The translations under genes were made by a program, and so were the position numbers. Positions 53,783 to 63,536 of a stretch of DNA of 64,000 nucleotides are shown here, piece by piece. The notes beneath the pieces were generated by a model. It was not told where the DNA came from and did no database searches. It worked only from the letters and a program-made list of their open reading frames with translations. Location: assembly GCF_036010505.1 (NCBI RefSeq), contig NZ_CP108569.1, positions 4,951,001 to 5,015,000 of the forward strand, written 5' to 3'. The DNA is from Streptomyces sp. NBC_01197 (GTDB lineage: Bacteria; Actinomycetota; Actinomycetes; Streptomycetales; Streptomycetaceae). Position 1 is the stretch's first letter. Each line of letters opens with the position of its first letter.

Positions 53783-54385
53783 CTAATCCGCAGGCAGGAC
53801 GTACTTGGCCGCGATCTTCTTCGCGGTGTCCGAGTCCGGCCCCGGCTGCGGTACGAAGACGGCCTCCCGGTAGTAGCGCAGTTCCGCGATCGACTCACGG
53901 ATGTCCGCCAGCGCCCGGTGGTTGCCGTTCTTCTCCGGGCTGTTGAAGTAGGCCCGGGGATACCAGCGGCGGGACAGCTCCTTGATCGACGAGACGTCCA
54001 CGATCCGGTAGTGGAGGTAGCCCTCGAGATCCTTCATGTCGCGCAGCAGGAAGCCCCGGTCGGTACCGACCGAGTTCCCGCAGAGCGGCGCCTTGCCCGG
54101 CTCCTTCACGTGCTCGCGTACATACGCCAGCACCTGTGCCTCGGCGTCGGCCAGCGTGGTGCCGCCGTCCAGTTCGTCGAGCAGGCCGGATGAGGTGTGC
54201 ATCTTCCGCACCACGTCGGGCATGGTCTCCAGCGCGTCGGCGGGCGGGCGGATCACTATGTCCACCCCTTCGCCGAGCACGTTCAGCTCCGAGTCGGTGA
54301 CCAGTGCGGCCACCTCAATGAGTGCGTCGTCCGTCAACGAGAGCCCGGTCATCTCGCAGTCGATCCACACCATGCGATCGTTCAT
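53783..54385 (-). CDS. orn: Oligoribonuclease
   Basis: A 200-residue DEDDh 3'-5' exonuclease that degrades two- to five-nucleotide RNAs, including pGpG from c-di-GMP. Exo I is WIDCEMTGL, Exo II is [10 protein letters not shown], Exo [11 protein letters not shown] with the catalytic His and Asp. Length and sequence are those of actinobacterial Orn. It lies directly downstream of adpA on the same strand, the conserved Streptomyces order. Confidence 0.95.
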   Translation of the reverse strand: MNDRMVWIDCEMTGLSLTDDALIEVAALVTDSELNVLGEGVDIVIRPPADALETMPDVVRKMHTSSGLLDELDGGTTLADAEAQVLAYVREHVKEPGKAPLCGNSVGTDRGFLLRDMKDLEGYLHYRIVDVSSIKELSRRWYPRAYFNSPEKNGNHRALADIRESIAELRYYREAVFVPQPGPDSDTAKKIAAKYVLPAD

Positions 54386-54478
54386 ACGCCCTACCTTAGG
54401 GCCTCTCGTCGGACCGGTCGGCGCTCGCGCCTGACGGAGCCGGGGGCCGGCCCGTGCGGACCGGCCCCCCCGGGGTTC

Positions 54479-55684
54479 CTACGTCGCGCTCCGCTGCCCG
54501 GGGACCGTGGGGCGGCCCGGTGCGTATGTGTCCGAGCCGGGCTTTCCGGGGTCGGACAGGGCGGGGGAGCCCTGCGCCGGCGCCGGGGTGCCGCCCGGTG
54601 CGGGCGCGCGGCGCGACTGCTGGTCGCCCCCCGCCGGGGCTGCCGTTACCGGCTCGGCACCCTGCGGCCTACGGGCCCGGTACGCAGTCCGGTACGCGGC
54701 GGGCGACGAGCCCAGCTGGCGCCGGAAGTGGCCGCGCAGCGCGACCGGCGAACGGAAGCCGCAGCGGCCCGCGACCTCGTCCACCGAGTAGTCCGACGTC
54801 TCCAGGAGACGCTGCGCCTGGAGCACCCGCTGTGTGATCAGCCACTGGAGCGGCGCACTGCCGGTCAGCGAGCGGAACCGGCGGTCGAACGTCCGGCGGC
54901 TCATGTACGCGCGGGCCGCCAGGGTCTCCACGTCGAACTGCTCGTGGAGGTGCTCCAGCGCCCAGGCGACGACCTCCGCGAGGGGGTCGGAGCCGATTTC
55001 CTCCGGTAAAGACCTGTCGAGGTAGCGCTCCTGGCCGCCGCTTCTGCGCGGGGGGACCACCAGCCGTCTGGCGAGCGCTCCCGCCGCGTCCGCGCCGTGG
55101 TCCGTCCGCACGATGTGCAGACACAGATCGATGCCGGCCGCGGTACCGGCCGAGGTCAGGACGTCGCCGTCGTCGACGAAGAGCTCACGCGGGTCCACGT
55201 GGACCGACGGATAGCGCTTCGCGAGCGTCGGGGCGTACATCCAGTGCGTGGTCGCGGGCCTGCCGTCCAGCAGTCCCGCGGCGGCCAGCACGAAGGCGCC
55301 GGTGCACAGGCCGACGATGCGGGCGCCCTCCTCATGGGCCCGGCGCAGCGCGTCCAGGGCCTCGGGCGGCGGCGGCGAGGTGATCGACCGCCACGCCGGG
55401 ACGACGACGGTGCCGGCCCTGCTGATCGCCTCCAGGCCGTACGGCGCGGTGAGTTCCAGCCCGCCCGTGGTGCGCAGCGGGCCTTCCTCGCCCGCGCTCA
55501 CCAGCAGCCGGTAGCGGGGAACTCCGGCGTCCTGCCGGTCGATGCCGAAGACGGAGAGCGGAATCGAGCTCTCGAATATGGGCCCGCCGCTGAAGAGCAG
55601 TACCGAGACGATCTCCTTGCGGCGGCGCCCGGAGAGCTTCCTTCCGGTCTCCGCCACGGCTGTGGAGTCCTGGCCCTGACTCAT
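54479..55684 (-). CDS. adpA: Developmental regulator AdpA (AraC family with DJ-1/PfpI domain)
   Basis: A 401-residue global regulator of differentiation and secondary metabolism. The N-terminal class I glutamine amidotransferase-like domain (about 25-200) includes IVGLCTGAFVLAAAGLL and mediates dimerisation. The AraC-type DNA-binding domain (about 225-325) contains LAARAYMSRRTFDRRF and VDEVAGRCGFRSPVALRGHF. The codon for Leu in RSLPEEIG is TTA (55007-55009), the conserved bldA control point between the domains. ATG 55684 follows GAGGGGGG. The Pro/Gly-rich C-terminal tail is variable in the family. Confidence 0.96.
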   Translation of the reverse strand: MSQGQDSTAVAETGRKLSGRRRKEIVSVLLFSGGPIFESSIPLSVFGIDRQDAGVPRYRLLVSAGEEGPLRTTGGLELTAPYGLEAISRAGTVVVPAWRSITSPPPPEALDALRRAHEEGARIVGLCTGAFVLAAAGLLDGRPATTHWMYAPTLAKRYPSVHVDPRELFVDDGDVLTSAGTAAGIDLCLHIVRTDHGADAAGALARRLVVPPRRSGGQERYLDRSLPEEIGSDPLAEVVAWALEHLHEQFDVETLAARAYMSRRTFDRRFRSLTGSAPLQWLITQRVLQAQRLLETSDYSVDEVAGRCGFRSPVALRGHFRRQLGSSPAAYRTAYRARRPQGAEPVTAAPAGGDQQSRRAPAPGGTPAPAQGSPALSDPGKPGSDTYAPGRPTVPGQRSAT

Positions 55685-56536
55685 GGTGCTAAGCCCCCCT
55701 CGGTGCTCACGGCTCCCTGATCCTGTCGGGACTGTCGCTCCTGCAAACTGCTTTTAATCGTCACAGCCCCTCGGTCCAGCACGAGATCCCCCGCCTCTTA
55801 CCCAAGATCGAATCTACTGTGTCCCGTGCTGCCGGCGTGACAAGTTCGACTGACGGCGTTATGTCGACATGGCAACTTGGCGCGAAGCATTCGATCAGGA
55901 AGCGTTTCACTCAGGAAGCCGCCAGGGAAGTGGGCATCCCGCGCATGGCCCGTCCCAGTAGGGTGCGTGGGCCGCCGTTGGTCCTTTCATCCCTGGTGGC
56001 ACGGGGGTTGACGTATCGTTCCGCCAAGGTCGGGGTAGGTCACATAAGTTGGCTGAAAACGATCGGGCGTGCGGGTGGGATTCAGTCATTGGACCGGCGT
56101 GCGCTGCTCAGACTGCCACCGGAAACTGTGCGCTCCCGGCACGTCGGGCCCGCGCGGCGGGTGAAGGGCGGCCGGGCGGCGGCCGTACGCCCCCTGCCTG
56201 CGCCGCGGTGAACGGGGGGTGTCGGCCCGGCGTCGGGCAGGTGTGCCGGGCCGCGTGGAGGAGTTACGGACGGGAGGCGCGCGACGGTCGGTTTCCGGCG
56301 CCGGCGGCCCCGGGCGGGAAGCTGTAGATACCACCAGGCATTGCCATTTACCGGCCTGCTCGGGCATGCTCCCTGGAACGCCGGACTGGACCGGCGGGCA
56401 GTGGGCATGAGAGGAGTGTCGCCGTACTCTGGAGGGTATGGGCTTGGGAAGATGATTCCCGGACACAGCTCCGCCGGACACGCTCCACCGTCAACTGCCG
56501 TTCCCTCCCAAGAGGAACTTCTTCGCCGAGACACCG
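55685..56536. other. Long upstream region of adpA
   Basis: 852 bases without a convincing gene. A long adpA regulatory region is normal in Streptomyces. A frame at 55819-56211 lacks coding character. AT-richer stretches near 55745-55770 (TGCTTTTAATCG) and 56318-56345 are probable promoter zones for adpA and for the universal stress protein. I could not place AdpA or BldD sites with confidence. Confidence 0.5.
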
Positions 56537-57058
56537 ATGGCCGGTTACGAATTCTCCGAACCCGCGGACCGCAGGCAGATCGCCGATCCATCGGCCGAAC
56601 TCCATGCGGCGGACGAACTACGTCACGCATGTGATCCCGCTTTCAGGCACGGGGTCGTCGTCGGTTTCGACGGCTCGACCTCCAGTGAGCGGGCTCTCGC
56701 CTATGCCATCGGCATGGCCGTACGACTGGGCTCAGGCCTGATCATCGTCCATGTCGCCAACCGGTTGCCGACCACGGTATGGGCGGGCTGCGAGCCCCCC
56801 GTCTTCGTGGACGTGCCGGACCACAGGACCGAAGTGCTCGGCCTCGAACTGGCCTGTGCGGACTATCTCGCCGACGTGCCCTGGATCCTCGTGGAGCGCG
56901 GCGGCGACATCTGCTACGAGCTGGAGGAGGTCGGCCGGGAGTACGAGGCGAACGCGATCGTCGTCGGCTCGACGCACGGCATCGTCGGGCGGATCTTCGG
57001 CTCGGTGGCCGGACGCCTCGCCCGGCGCGCCCAGCGGCCCGTCATAGTCATCCCGTAA
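56537..57058 (+). CDS. Universal stress protein (UspA) family
   Basis: A 173-residue protein with an extra N-terminal 37 residues before the Usp fold. VVVGFDGSTSSERAL starts the domain and the ATP-binding GSTHGIVGRIFGSVAGRLARRA motif ends it, so nucleotide binding is likely. ATG 56537 has a modest GAGA site. Transcribed away from adpA and toward glmS. Role probably in stress or dormancy; unproved. Confidence 0.85.
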   Translation: MAGYEFSEPADRRQIADPSAELHAADELRHACDPAFRHGVVVGFDGSTSSERALAYAIGMAVRLGSGLIIVHVANRLPTTVWAGCEPPVFVDVPDHRTEVLGLELACADYLADVPWILVERGGDICYELEEVGREYEANAIVVGSTHGIVGRIFGSVAGRLARRAQRPVIVIP

Positions 57059-57158
57059 CCCGCTCGCCCGCCCGGCCGGGCATCCGCCGCCACGCAACAC
57101 CGGCCGCCCCCGGGGCGCTTGCCACCGGGAGCAGCCGGGACGGCCGCCGCTCGGACGG

Positions 57159-58976
57159 TTACTCGACCGTGACGGACTTCGCCAGGTTGCGCGGCTTGTC
57201 GATGTCCCGGCCCAGGGACAACGCCGTGTGGTAGGCGAGCAGTTGCAGCGGGATCCCCATCAGGATCGGGTCCAGCTCGTCCTCGTTCTTGGGCACCACG
57301 ATCGTGTGGTCGGCCTTCGGCTGCTCCTGGTGCGCGACCGCGAGGATGCGTCCGTCGCGCGCCTTGATCTCCTCCAGCGCGGCACGGTTCTTCTCCAGCA
57401 GGTCGTCGTCGGGCACGATCGCGACCGTCGGCATGGCGGGCTCGATCAGCGCGAGCGGCCCGTGCTTCAGCTCCGACGCCGGATAGGCCTCGGCGTGGAT
57501 GTACGAGACCTCCTTGAGCTTCAGCGAGGCCTCCCGCGCCACCGGGTAGCCGCGCACCCGCCCGATGAACATCATCGACCTGGCGTCCGCGTACTCGACG
57601 GCCAGCTTCTCGATCTCGTCCTCCCGGGCCAGGATCTCGGCGATCTGGCCGGGCAGCTTCCGCAGCCCCGCGATGATCCGCTTGCCGTCGGACACCGACA
57701 GGTCGCGGATCCGGCCCAGGTGGAGCGCGAGCAGCGCGAAGGAGACCACCGTGTTGGTGAAGCACTTGGTGGAGACGACGCAGACCTCCGGGCCCGCGTG
57801 CACGTACACCCCGCCGTCGGTCTCGCGCGCGATGGCCGAGCCGACGACGTTCACCACGCCCAGCACCCGCGCGCCCTTGCGCTTGAGTTCCTGCACCGCC
57901 GCCAGCACGTCGTACGTCTCACCGGACTGCGACACGGCGACGTACAGCGTGTCGGGGTCCACCACCGGGTTGCGGTAGCGGAACTCCGACGCGGGCTCGG
58001 CGTCCGCGGGGATCCGGGCCAGCTCCTCGATCAGCTGGGCGCCCATCTGGCCCGCGTGGTACGAGGTGCCGCAGCCGAGGATCTTCACCCGGCGCACGCC
58101 CCGCGCGTCCCGGGCGTCCAGGTTCAGGCCGCCCAGGTGCACGGTGGAGAAGCGGTCGTCGATCCGGCCGCGCAGCACCCGGTCCACCGCCTCGGCCTGC
58201 TCGGAGATCTCCTTGTGCATGTACGTGTCGTGGCCGCCCATGTCGTACGACTCGGCCTCCCACTCCACGGTGGTCGGCGTCGACGAGGTGGTGGAGCCCT
58301 CGGTCGTGTACGTACGGAAGTCGTCGGCCTTGAGGGTGGCCATCTCGCCGTCGTCCAGCGTGACCACCTGGCGGGTGTGCGAGACGAGGGCCGCCACGTC
58401 GGACGCGACGAACATCTCCTTCTCACCGATGCCCAGGACGACCGGCGAGCCGTTGCGGGCGACGACGATGCGGTCCGGGAAGTCCGCGTGCATGACCGCG
58501 ACGCCGTACGTGCCCTCGATCAGCCGCAGGGCCTCGCGGACCTTCTCCTCCAGCGTCTCGGCGGTGGAGCGGGCGATGAGGTGGGTGAGGACCTCGGTGT
58601 CGGTCTCGGAGAGGAACTCCACACCGTCGGCGTTGAGCCGGGCGCGCAGCTCGGACGCGTTGTCGATGATGCCGTTGTGGACGACGGCGACCTTGTTCTC
58701 CGCGTCCAGGTGCGGGTGGGCGTTGTGATCGCTGGGGGCGCCGTGGGTAGCCCAGCGGGTGTGGGCGATACCCGTGGTGCCCGCGAACCGCTTGGGTACC
58801 CGGGCCTCCAGCTCGCGGACCCGGCCCTTCGCCTTGACCATCTTCAGCGCGGCGGACTTGGGCGAGGAGATGACGATGCCCGAGGAGTCGTACCCCCGGT
58901 ACTCCAGCCGCTGCAGCCCCTCCAGCAGCAGCGGGGCCACATCACGCTTGCCGATGTACCCGACGATTCCGCACAT
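57159..58976 (-). CDS. glmS: Glutamine-fructose-6-phosphate aminotransferase
   Basis: A 605-residue enzyme making glucosamine-6-phosphate for cell-wall and amino-sugar synthesis. The N-terminal Ntn hydrolase begins MCGIVGYIG with catalytic Cys2. Two SIS domains (about 285-415 and 455-595) hold GCGTSYHAGQ and SQSGETYD, and the end reads DKPRNLAKSVTVE. ATG 58976 follows GGAG. Streptomyces often have a second glmS; this neighbour of hexA and adpA corresponds to that paralogue. Its product is the DasR effector, linking it to the dre box at 59385. Confidence 0.95.
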   Translation of the reverse strand: MCGIVGYIGKRDVAPLLLEGLQRLEYRGYDSSGIVISSPKSAALKMVKAKGRVRELEARVPKRFAGTTGIAHTRWATHGAPSDHNAHPHLDAENKVAVVHNGIIDNASELRARLNADGVEFLSETDTEVLTHLIARSTAETLEEKVREALRLIEGTYGVAVMHADFPDRIVVARNGSPVVLGIGEKEMFVASDVAALVSHTRQVVTLDDGEMATLKADDFRTYTTEGSTTSSTPTTVEWEAESYDMGGHDTYMHKEISEQAEAVDRVLRGRIDDRFSTVHLGGLNLDARDARGVRRVKILGCGTSYHAGQMGAQLIEELARIPADAEPASEFRYRNPVVDPDTLYVAVSQSGETYDVLAAVQELKRKGARVLGVVNVVGSAIARETDGGVYVHAGPEVCVVSTKCFTNTVVSFALLALHLGRIRDLSVSDGKRIIAGLRKLPGQIAEILAREDEIEKLAVEYADARSMMFIGRVRGYPVAREASLKLKEVSYIHAEAYPASELKHGPLALIEPAMPTVAIVPDDDLLEKNRAALEEIKARDGRILAVAHQEQPKADHTIVVPKNEDELDPILMGIPLQLLAYHTALSLGRDIDKPRNLAKSVTVE

Positions 58977-58991
58977 ATCGCTCCTTGGTTC

Positions 58992-59270
58992 CTAGCCGTA
59001 GATCATGCGGCGCAGCTGCCGCAGGGAGAGCTCGGGCGGTGCCACCGCACGGTGAGGCAGCTCGTCCGAGATCTGTTGGAAAATATCCGGATTCGTCTGC
59101 CCACGGGCCTGTAGTTCGCGGTGGCGCCTGCGGACGAACTCCTCCGTTGTCTCGTCGAAGTAGGCCAGCACATCGAGGACCACCCGGGCGGCTTCGCCGC
59201 GCTGGAGGGCGGAGCTGCGCACCAGGTGGTCGATGAGGTCGTCGTACGACGGCCGGGACGATGCGGGCAC
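58992..59270 (-). CDS. Small conserved protein upstream of glmS, 92 aa
   Basis: A helical soluble protein: YDDLIDHLVRSSALQRGEAARVV, then YFDETTEEFVRRRHRELQ, then ELSLRQLRRMIYG. No catalytic motif is visible. GTG 59270 is the only fitting start. It ends 15 bases before glmS, so they are one transcription unit, and its promoter faces the dre box of the divergent hexA. I do not know its function; an N-terminal helix-bundle regulator of cell-wall sugar metabolism is only a guess. Confidence 0.75.
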   Translation of the reverse strand: MPASSRPSYDDLIDHLVRSSALQRGEAARVVLDVLAYFDETTEEFVRRRHRELQARGQTNPDIFQQISDELPHRAVAPPELSLRQLRRMIYG

Positions 59271-59309
59271 CCGTTGATATTGGAGTGATGCGGGGCCGTG
59301 CGCAATATT

Positions 59310-59329
59310 TCTGCCCGCTATCGGGCAGA
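59310..59329. promoter_or_regulatory. Perfect inverted repeat in the glmS/hexA divergent promoter
   Basis: TCTGCCCG-CTAT-CGGGCAGA, 8-bp arms, lies between the divergent genes. It may be an operator or a leader hairpin. Confidence 0.4.
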
Positions 59330-59384
59330 TGGAGGCGCCTTGGCTGCTTCGGATTCCGTTGTTCCGCCCGGGAGGGAGACCCGA

Positions 59385-59400
59385 AGTGGTCTATACCCTT
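59385..59400. promoter_or_regulatory. DasR-responsive element (dre) upstream of hexA
   Basis: AGTGGTCTATACCCTT matches the dre consensus at most positions, including the TGGTCTA core half. It lies 86 bases before hexA and could also affect the divergent glmS unit. Confidence 0.8.
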
Positions 59401-59486
59401 GACCTTCCCCGGGGCTCGCGATACCCATGGGGCACGTTCGGTTGCCCAGCACCACAGTTGCGAGACCCTCCGGAGGGAATCCGCTT

Positions 59487-61121
59487 GTGAGACTGCACAG
59501 AACACTCGAATCCAGGTCCCTGCCCCGGCTTCTCGGTACGTTCCTCCTCGTCGCGGCCGCCGGATTCGCCGGCACCGGAGCGGCCCCGGCCGCCACTCCG
59601 GCCGCATCCGCCGCCCCCACCGTCCGCCCACTCGGCGCGGTCATCCCGGCGCCCTCCTCCGTCCAGGCCGGCGGAGCCCCGTACGCGATCAGCGGCAGGA
59701 CGCACATCCGGGCGGACTCCAGCGCAGCGCGCCAGGTCGGCTCGTATCTGGCGGGGCTGCTCAGGCCCTCGACCGGATACTCGCTGCCGGTCACCGGCGG
59801 CTCGCACGGCGGCCGGGGTGACATCACCCTGACACTCAGCCCCCGTGAACACAGCCTCGGCGACGAGGGGTACCGGCTGGTCAGCTCCGCGAGCGGGGTC
59901 ACGATCACGGCCGGGAGGTCCGCGGGGCTCTTCCACGGCGTCCAGACACTGCGCCAGCAGCTGCCCGCCACCGTCGAGGCGAACCGGCGGCAGCCCGGCC
60001 CGTGGCAGGTCGCCGGCGGCACCATCACCGACGTTCCCCGGTACGCCTACCGGGGTGCCATGCTCGACGTCTCGCGGCACTTCTTCACCGTCCGGCAGGT
60101 CGAGCGGTACATCGACGAGCTGGCGCTCTACAAGATCAACAAACTGCATCTGCATCTGAGCGACGACCAGGGCTGGCGCATCGCCATCTCCTCCTGGCCG
60201 AAGCTGGCCACATACGGCGGCTCGACCGAGGTCGGCGGCGGCAAGGGCGGCTACTACACCCAGGCTGACTACCGGGAGATCGTGCGTTACGCGGCCTCGC
60301 GCCGTCTTGACGTCATCCCCGAAATCGATCTTCCCTCGCACACCAACGCGGCCCTGGCCTCCTACCCCGAGCTGAACTGCGACGGAGTCGCGCCCCCGCT
60401 CTACACGGGGACCAATGTCGGCTTCAGCTCGCTGTGCGTGCCCAAGCCGGTGACGTACGACTTCGTGGACGACGTGGTGCGCGAGCTGGCCGCGCTCACC
60501 CCCGGCCAGTACCTGCACATCGGCGGCGACGAGGCGCACTCCACAAGCCAGGCCGACTACAACGCCTTCATGGACAAGGCGACGGCCATCGTCGGCAAGC
60601 ACGGCAAGAAGGTCGAGGGCTGGCACCAGATCACCGCTGCCACCCCGGTGAAGGGCGAGATCGCCCAGTACTGGGGGTACGACGGCACCGGCGCCGCCGA
60701 GCGGACGCAGGTCGTGGACGCGGCGAAGAAGGGCACCAAGCTGGTGATCTCACCGGCCGACCGCGCGTACCTCGACATGAAGTACACGGCGGACACCAAG
60801 CTGGGCCTGTCCTGGGCCGGGCTGGTCGAGGTGCAGCGTTCGTACGACTGGAATCCGGCGACCTATCTGGCGGGCGCGCCGGCCGGTTCGGTCCTCGGGG
60901 TCGAGGCGCCGCTCTGGTCGGAGACGCTGACCACCGGCAAGGACATCGACTACATGGCGTTCCCCAGGCTGCCCGGGATCGCCGAGCTGGGCTGGTCGCC
61001 GCAGTCCACCCACGACTGGGGCGCGTACCGGACCCGGCTCGCCGCGCAGGCGCCCCGGTGGGACGCGCTGGGCATCGACTATTACCGGTCGCCGCAGGTG
61101 GACTGGCCGGCGCAGCAGTAG
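59487..61121 (+). CDS. hexA: Secreted beta-N-acetylhexosaminidase (GH20)
   Basis: A 544-residue exported enzyme that removes terminal GlcNAc from chito-oligosaccharides. A signal peptide (cleavage near APAATPAAS) is followed by a GH20b-type N-terminal domain and the GH20 barrel. RGAMLDVSRHFF starts the barrel, and the catalytic Asp-Glu pair is in LHIGGDEAHS. GTG 59487 follows GGAGGG; the frame extends to 59427 but through the promoter. The upstream dre box places it under DasR. Confidence 0.92.
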   Translation: MRLHRTLESRSLPRLLGTFLLVAAAGFAGTGAAPAATPAASAAPTVRPLGAVIPAPSSVQAGGAPYAISGRTHIRADSSAARQVGSYLAGLLRPSTGYSLPVTGGSHGGRGDITLTLSPREHSLGDEGYRLVSSASGVTITAGRSAGLFHGVQTLRQQLPATVEANRRQPGPWQVAGGTITDVPRYAYRGAMLDVSRHFFTVRQVERYIDELALYKINKLHLHLSDDQGWRIAISSWPKLATYGGSTEVGGGKGGYYTQADYREIVRYAASRRLDVIPEIDLPSHTNAALASYPELNCDGVAPPLYTGTNVGFSSLCVPKPVTYDFVDDVVRELAALTPGQYLHIGGDEAHSTSQADYNAFMDKATAIVGKHGKKVEGWHQITAATPVKGEIAQYWGYDGTGAAERTQVVDAAKKGTKLVISPADRAYLDMKYTADTKLGLSWAGLVEVQRSYDWNPATYLAGAPAGSVLGVEAPLWSETLTTGKDIDYMAFPRLPGIAELGWSPQSTHDWGAYRTRLAAQAPRWDALGIDYYRSPQVDWPAQQ

Positions 61122-61134
61122 CCGCATGAGCGGT

Positions 61135-61169
61135 CCGGCGTACGGAGAGGACCGGTCTCCGTACGCCGG
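61135..61169. terminator. Bidirectional terminator between hexA and desD
   Basis: CCGGCGTACGGAGA and TCTCCGTACGCCGG form a perfect 14-bp stem in the 73-base gap between convergent genes. Confidence 0.85.
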
Positions 61170-61194
61170 GCACCCCATGGCGGCCTGTCGTGTC

Positions 61195-62988
61195 TCAGGC
61201 GATCGGGTTCTTCAGGGTCCCGGAGAGCTGGAGCGCACTCGACGGGTCCTGGAGGTCCACCATCTGCTGGTTGTCACGCAGCTGCAGCCGGTTGAGGCAG
61301 GACAGCGCGAACTCCGGCGCGAACAGGTCGTACTGGCGGAACTTGTCGGCCAGTTGGGGCACCGAGCTCTGGTAGTCCCGTACGCAGGCGCCGACGGTCC
61401 GCCAGAACTCGTCCTCGCCGAGCACGCCCCCGGTGGCCAGCGTCGCGCTGAGGAAGCGGAAGAAGCAGTCGAAGACATCGGTGAAGAGCGACAGGAGTTT
61501 CATGTCGTCGGGCACATCGGCGCGGACCCGCTCCACGTCCGGCGGCAGCACCGCGTCCGGGTCCATCACCGCGATCTCCTCGGCGATGTCCTTGTAGACC
61601 GCCCGCCGCACCACACCGCCCTCGATGACCAGGATCACGTTCTCGCCGTGCGGCATATAGGCCAGGTCATAGGCGTAGAAGCTGTGCAGCAGCGGGGTGA
61701 AGTACGCGTCGAGGTAGCGGCGCAGCCAGTCGGCCGGATCGAGACCCGACTCGGCGATGAGCGCACCCGCGAACGAGGCGCCTTCCCGGTCGGTGTGCAG
61801 CAGCGAAGCCATGGTGGCGAGGCGCTCGCCCGGCTGGAGCGCGGGCACCGGGCTCTCCCGCCAGAGCGCGGCCAGCATCTTCCGGTAGGGCGAGCCCTTG
61901 ACGGTCGCCTGCTCGTACTGCCGGTGGTGGTAGCCGATCGACGCCCGCTCGCGGATGATCGTCAGGCCGGTGGCCCTCAGCACCGGGTCGCTCTCGATGA
62001 GCTGCCCGAGCCAGTCGTTGATCGCGGGCGTGGCCTCCATGTACGCGGCGGAGAGCCCGCGCATGAAGCCCATGTTGAGCACCGAGAGCGCCGTCTTGAC
62101 GTAGTGCTTCGCCGGGTCGCTCGTGTTGAAGAAGGTGCGGATCGACTGCTGCGCGAGGTACGAGTCGTCGCTGTGCCCCAGCAGCACGAGCCGCTGCTTG
62201 GCCACCTCGGCGGCGAAGGTGACGGACAGCTTGTTCCGCCACTGCCAGGGGTGCACCGGGATCAGGAAGTACGCGTCGAGGTCCAGCCCGAGACCGGTCA
62301 TGGTCGCGGCGAACCGCTCCAGGGTCCCCACGCCCAGTTCGGCCCGGATCAGCGACTCGTAGTCGAGCCCGGTGCCCGCGCTGAAGGTGGCGTGGTCGCG
62401 CCGGGCGGCCAGCCAGATCAGCCGGACCGGGCTCGCCGCCTCCGGCGCGTAGCTGAGGTACTCGTCCGAACCGAAGCCCAGGCGACCGTTGTTGGCGACG
62501 AAGCAGGGATGCCCCTCGGTCATCCCGGTCTCGATGTCCTGGAAACCGGACGCGGCCAGCCCGGCGGCGGACACGGGGTGTTCGGCGTGCCGGGCCAGTT
62601 TGTACGCCGTGCTGGACAATGTGGAGGAGATCTCCTCCAGATAGACCGGCAGGATCGCCTCGCTCAGCCCCAGCACACCGCGCAGCTCGATGAAGAACTC
62701 CAGTGCGTCCAGCGGGAGTTCGTCGGTTCCCCGGTGGCGGGTGATGGACTCGGCCGGGATGTGCCAGTGGTCGAGGGCGAGGATCCGGGCACGGAACCGG
62801 TACTCGGTCCCGCCGTCGTCACTGCGTACGGAGAACGGGGTGTCCCCTCCGGCGGGACCGAGACGTGCGGGCCCCTCGCCCAGCGGCTGTGGGGACAGCA
62901 GCCGCTCATGCGAGAACTCCGCCAGCGCCTTGCGGATCAGAAGCCGCTCGGCCTCGGCCCAGAGTACGGGGGTCAGATGGGCGCTCAT
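61195..62988 (-). CDS. desD: Desferrioxamine synthetase DesD (NIS synthetase)
   Basis: A 597-residue IucA/IucC-type NRPS-independent siderophore synthetase. It adenylates N-hydroxy-N-succinylcadaverine (or the acetyl form), then oligomerises and cyclises it to desferrioxamine. Family landmarks: GHPCFVANNGRLGFG, HPWQWRNKL, IRTFFNTSDPAKHYVK and YMPHGENVILV. ATG 62988 overlaps the desC stop as ATGA. Last gene of the des operon; expression is expected to be iron-controlled by DmdR1 from a site upstream of desA, outside the window. Confidence 0.95.
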   Translation of the reverse strand: MSAHLTPVLWAEAERLLIRKALAEFSHERLLSPQPLGEGPARLGPAGGDTPFSVRSDDGGTEYRFRARILALDHWHIPAESITRHRGTDELPLDALEFFIELRGVLGLSEAILPVYLEEISSTLSSTAYKLARHAEHPVSAAGLAASGFQDIETGMTEGHPCFVANNGRLGFGSDEYLSYAPEAASPVRLIWLAARRDHATFSAGTGLDYESLIRAELGVGTLERFAATMTGLGLDLDAYFLIPVHPWQWRNKLSVTFAAEVAKQRLVLLGHSDDSYLAQQSIRTFFNTSDPAKHYVKTALSVLNMGFMRGLSAAYMEATPAINDWLGQLIESDPVLRATGLTIIRERASIGYHHRQYEQATVKGSPYRKMLAALWRESPVPALQPGERLATMASLLHTDREGASFAGALIAESGLDPADWLRRYLDAYFTPLLHSFYAYDLAYMPHGENVILVIEGGVVRRAVYKDIAEEIAVMDPDAVLPPDVERVRADVPDDMKLLSLFTDVFDCFFRFLSATLATGGVLGEDEFWRTVGACVRDYQSSVPQLADKFRQYDLFAPEFALSCLNRLQLRDNQQMVDLQDPSSALQLSGTLKNPIA

Positions 62989-63536
62989 CGGCGGGCTCCC
63001 TCGAACGCGGCGCGGGTGCAGACGCTCAGCAGCGCGGTCTTCTCGGGCTTCGCCAGTTCGCGTACTGCCTCGAAGCCGACGGCCTTGTTGAGCTCGTGGA
63101 CCGCCGTGTTGCGGATGTCGGGCTCCACCACGACCCGGCGAGTCGCCGGGTCCGCGAACAGCTCCGTCATCACGGCCGTGATCACCGCCCGGGTGAAGCC
63201 GTGCACGGGGGTGTCGGTGGGCGCGACCAGGAAGTGCATCCCGACATCGCCCGCTTCGGGCTCGTAGAGGCCCTTGAGCTCGACGTACGCGGGGTCGTAA
63301 CGCTCCATCAGGAAGGCCGGGGTGGAGCCGTGCAGTCCTATGAAGGCGTCGTGATGCTCCGCTGCCGCTATCGCCATGTACTCGCGCTCGACATCGGTCA
63401 GGCTGAAGTCCTGCATCATCCAGTAGACGGACTTGGGGTGGGTGACCCAGCCGTGCACCAGCTCGGCGTCGGACGTGGGGCCTCCCCTGCTCGAACGTGG
63501 GGAAGGGTCGAACGGACGGATGGTGAACCGGTTCAT
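62985..63536 (-). CDS. desC: N-hydroxycadaverine acyltransferase DesC
   Basis: A 183-residue GNAT-fold acyl-CoA transferase of the siderophore type. Recognisable: FTIRPFDP at the start, [34 protein letters not shown] and the acyl-CoA loop region [23 protein letters not shown]. It acylates hydroxycadaverine. ATGA overlaps at both ends couple it to desB and desD. Confidence 0.95.
   Translation of the reverse strand: MNRFTIRPFDPSPRSSRGGPTSDAELVHGWVTHPKSVYWMMQDFSLTDVEREYMAIAAAEHHDAFIGLHGSTPAFLMERYDPAYVELKGLYEPEAGDVGMHFLVAPTDTPVHGFTRAVITAVMTELFADPATRRVVVEPDIRNTAVHELNKAVGFEAVRELAKPEKTALLSVCTRAAFEGARR

Noticed and set aside
55819..56211. A 130-codon frame upstream of adpA
   Set aside because: No ribosome binding site, irregular composition and no recognisable family; it lies in the expected long adpA regulatory region.
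57159..59270. glmS-type ribozyme or riboswitch upstream of glmS
   Set aside because: The small gene ends 15 bases before glmS, leaving no room, and no such ribozyme core is visible.
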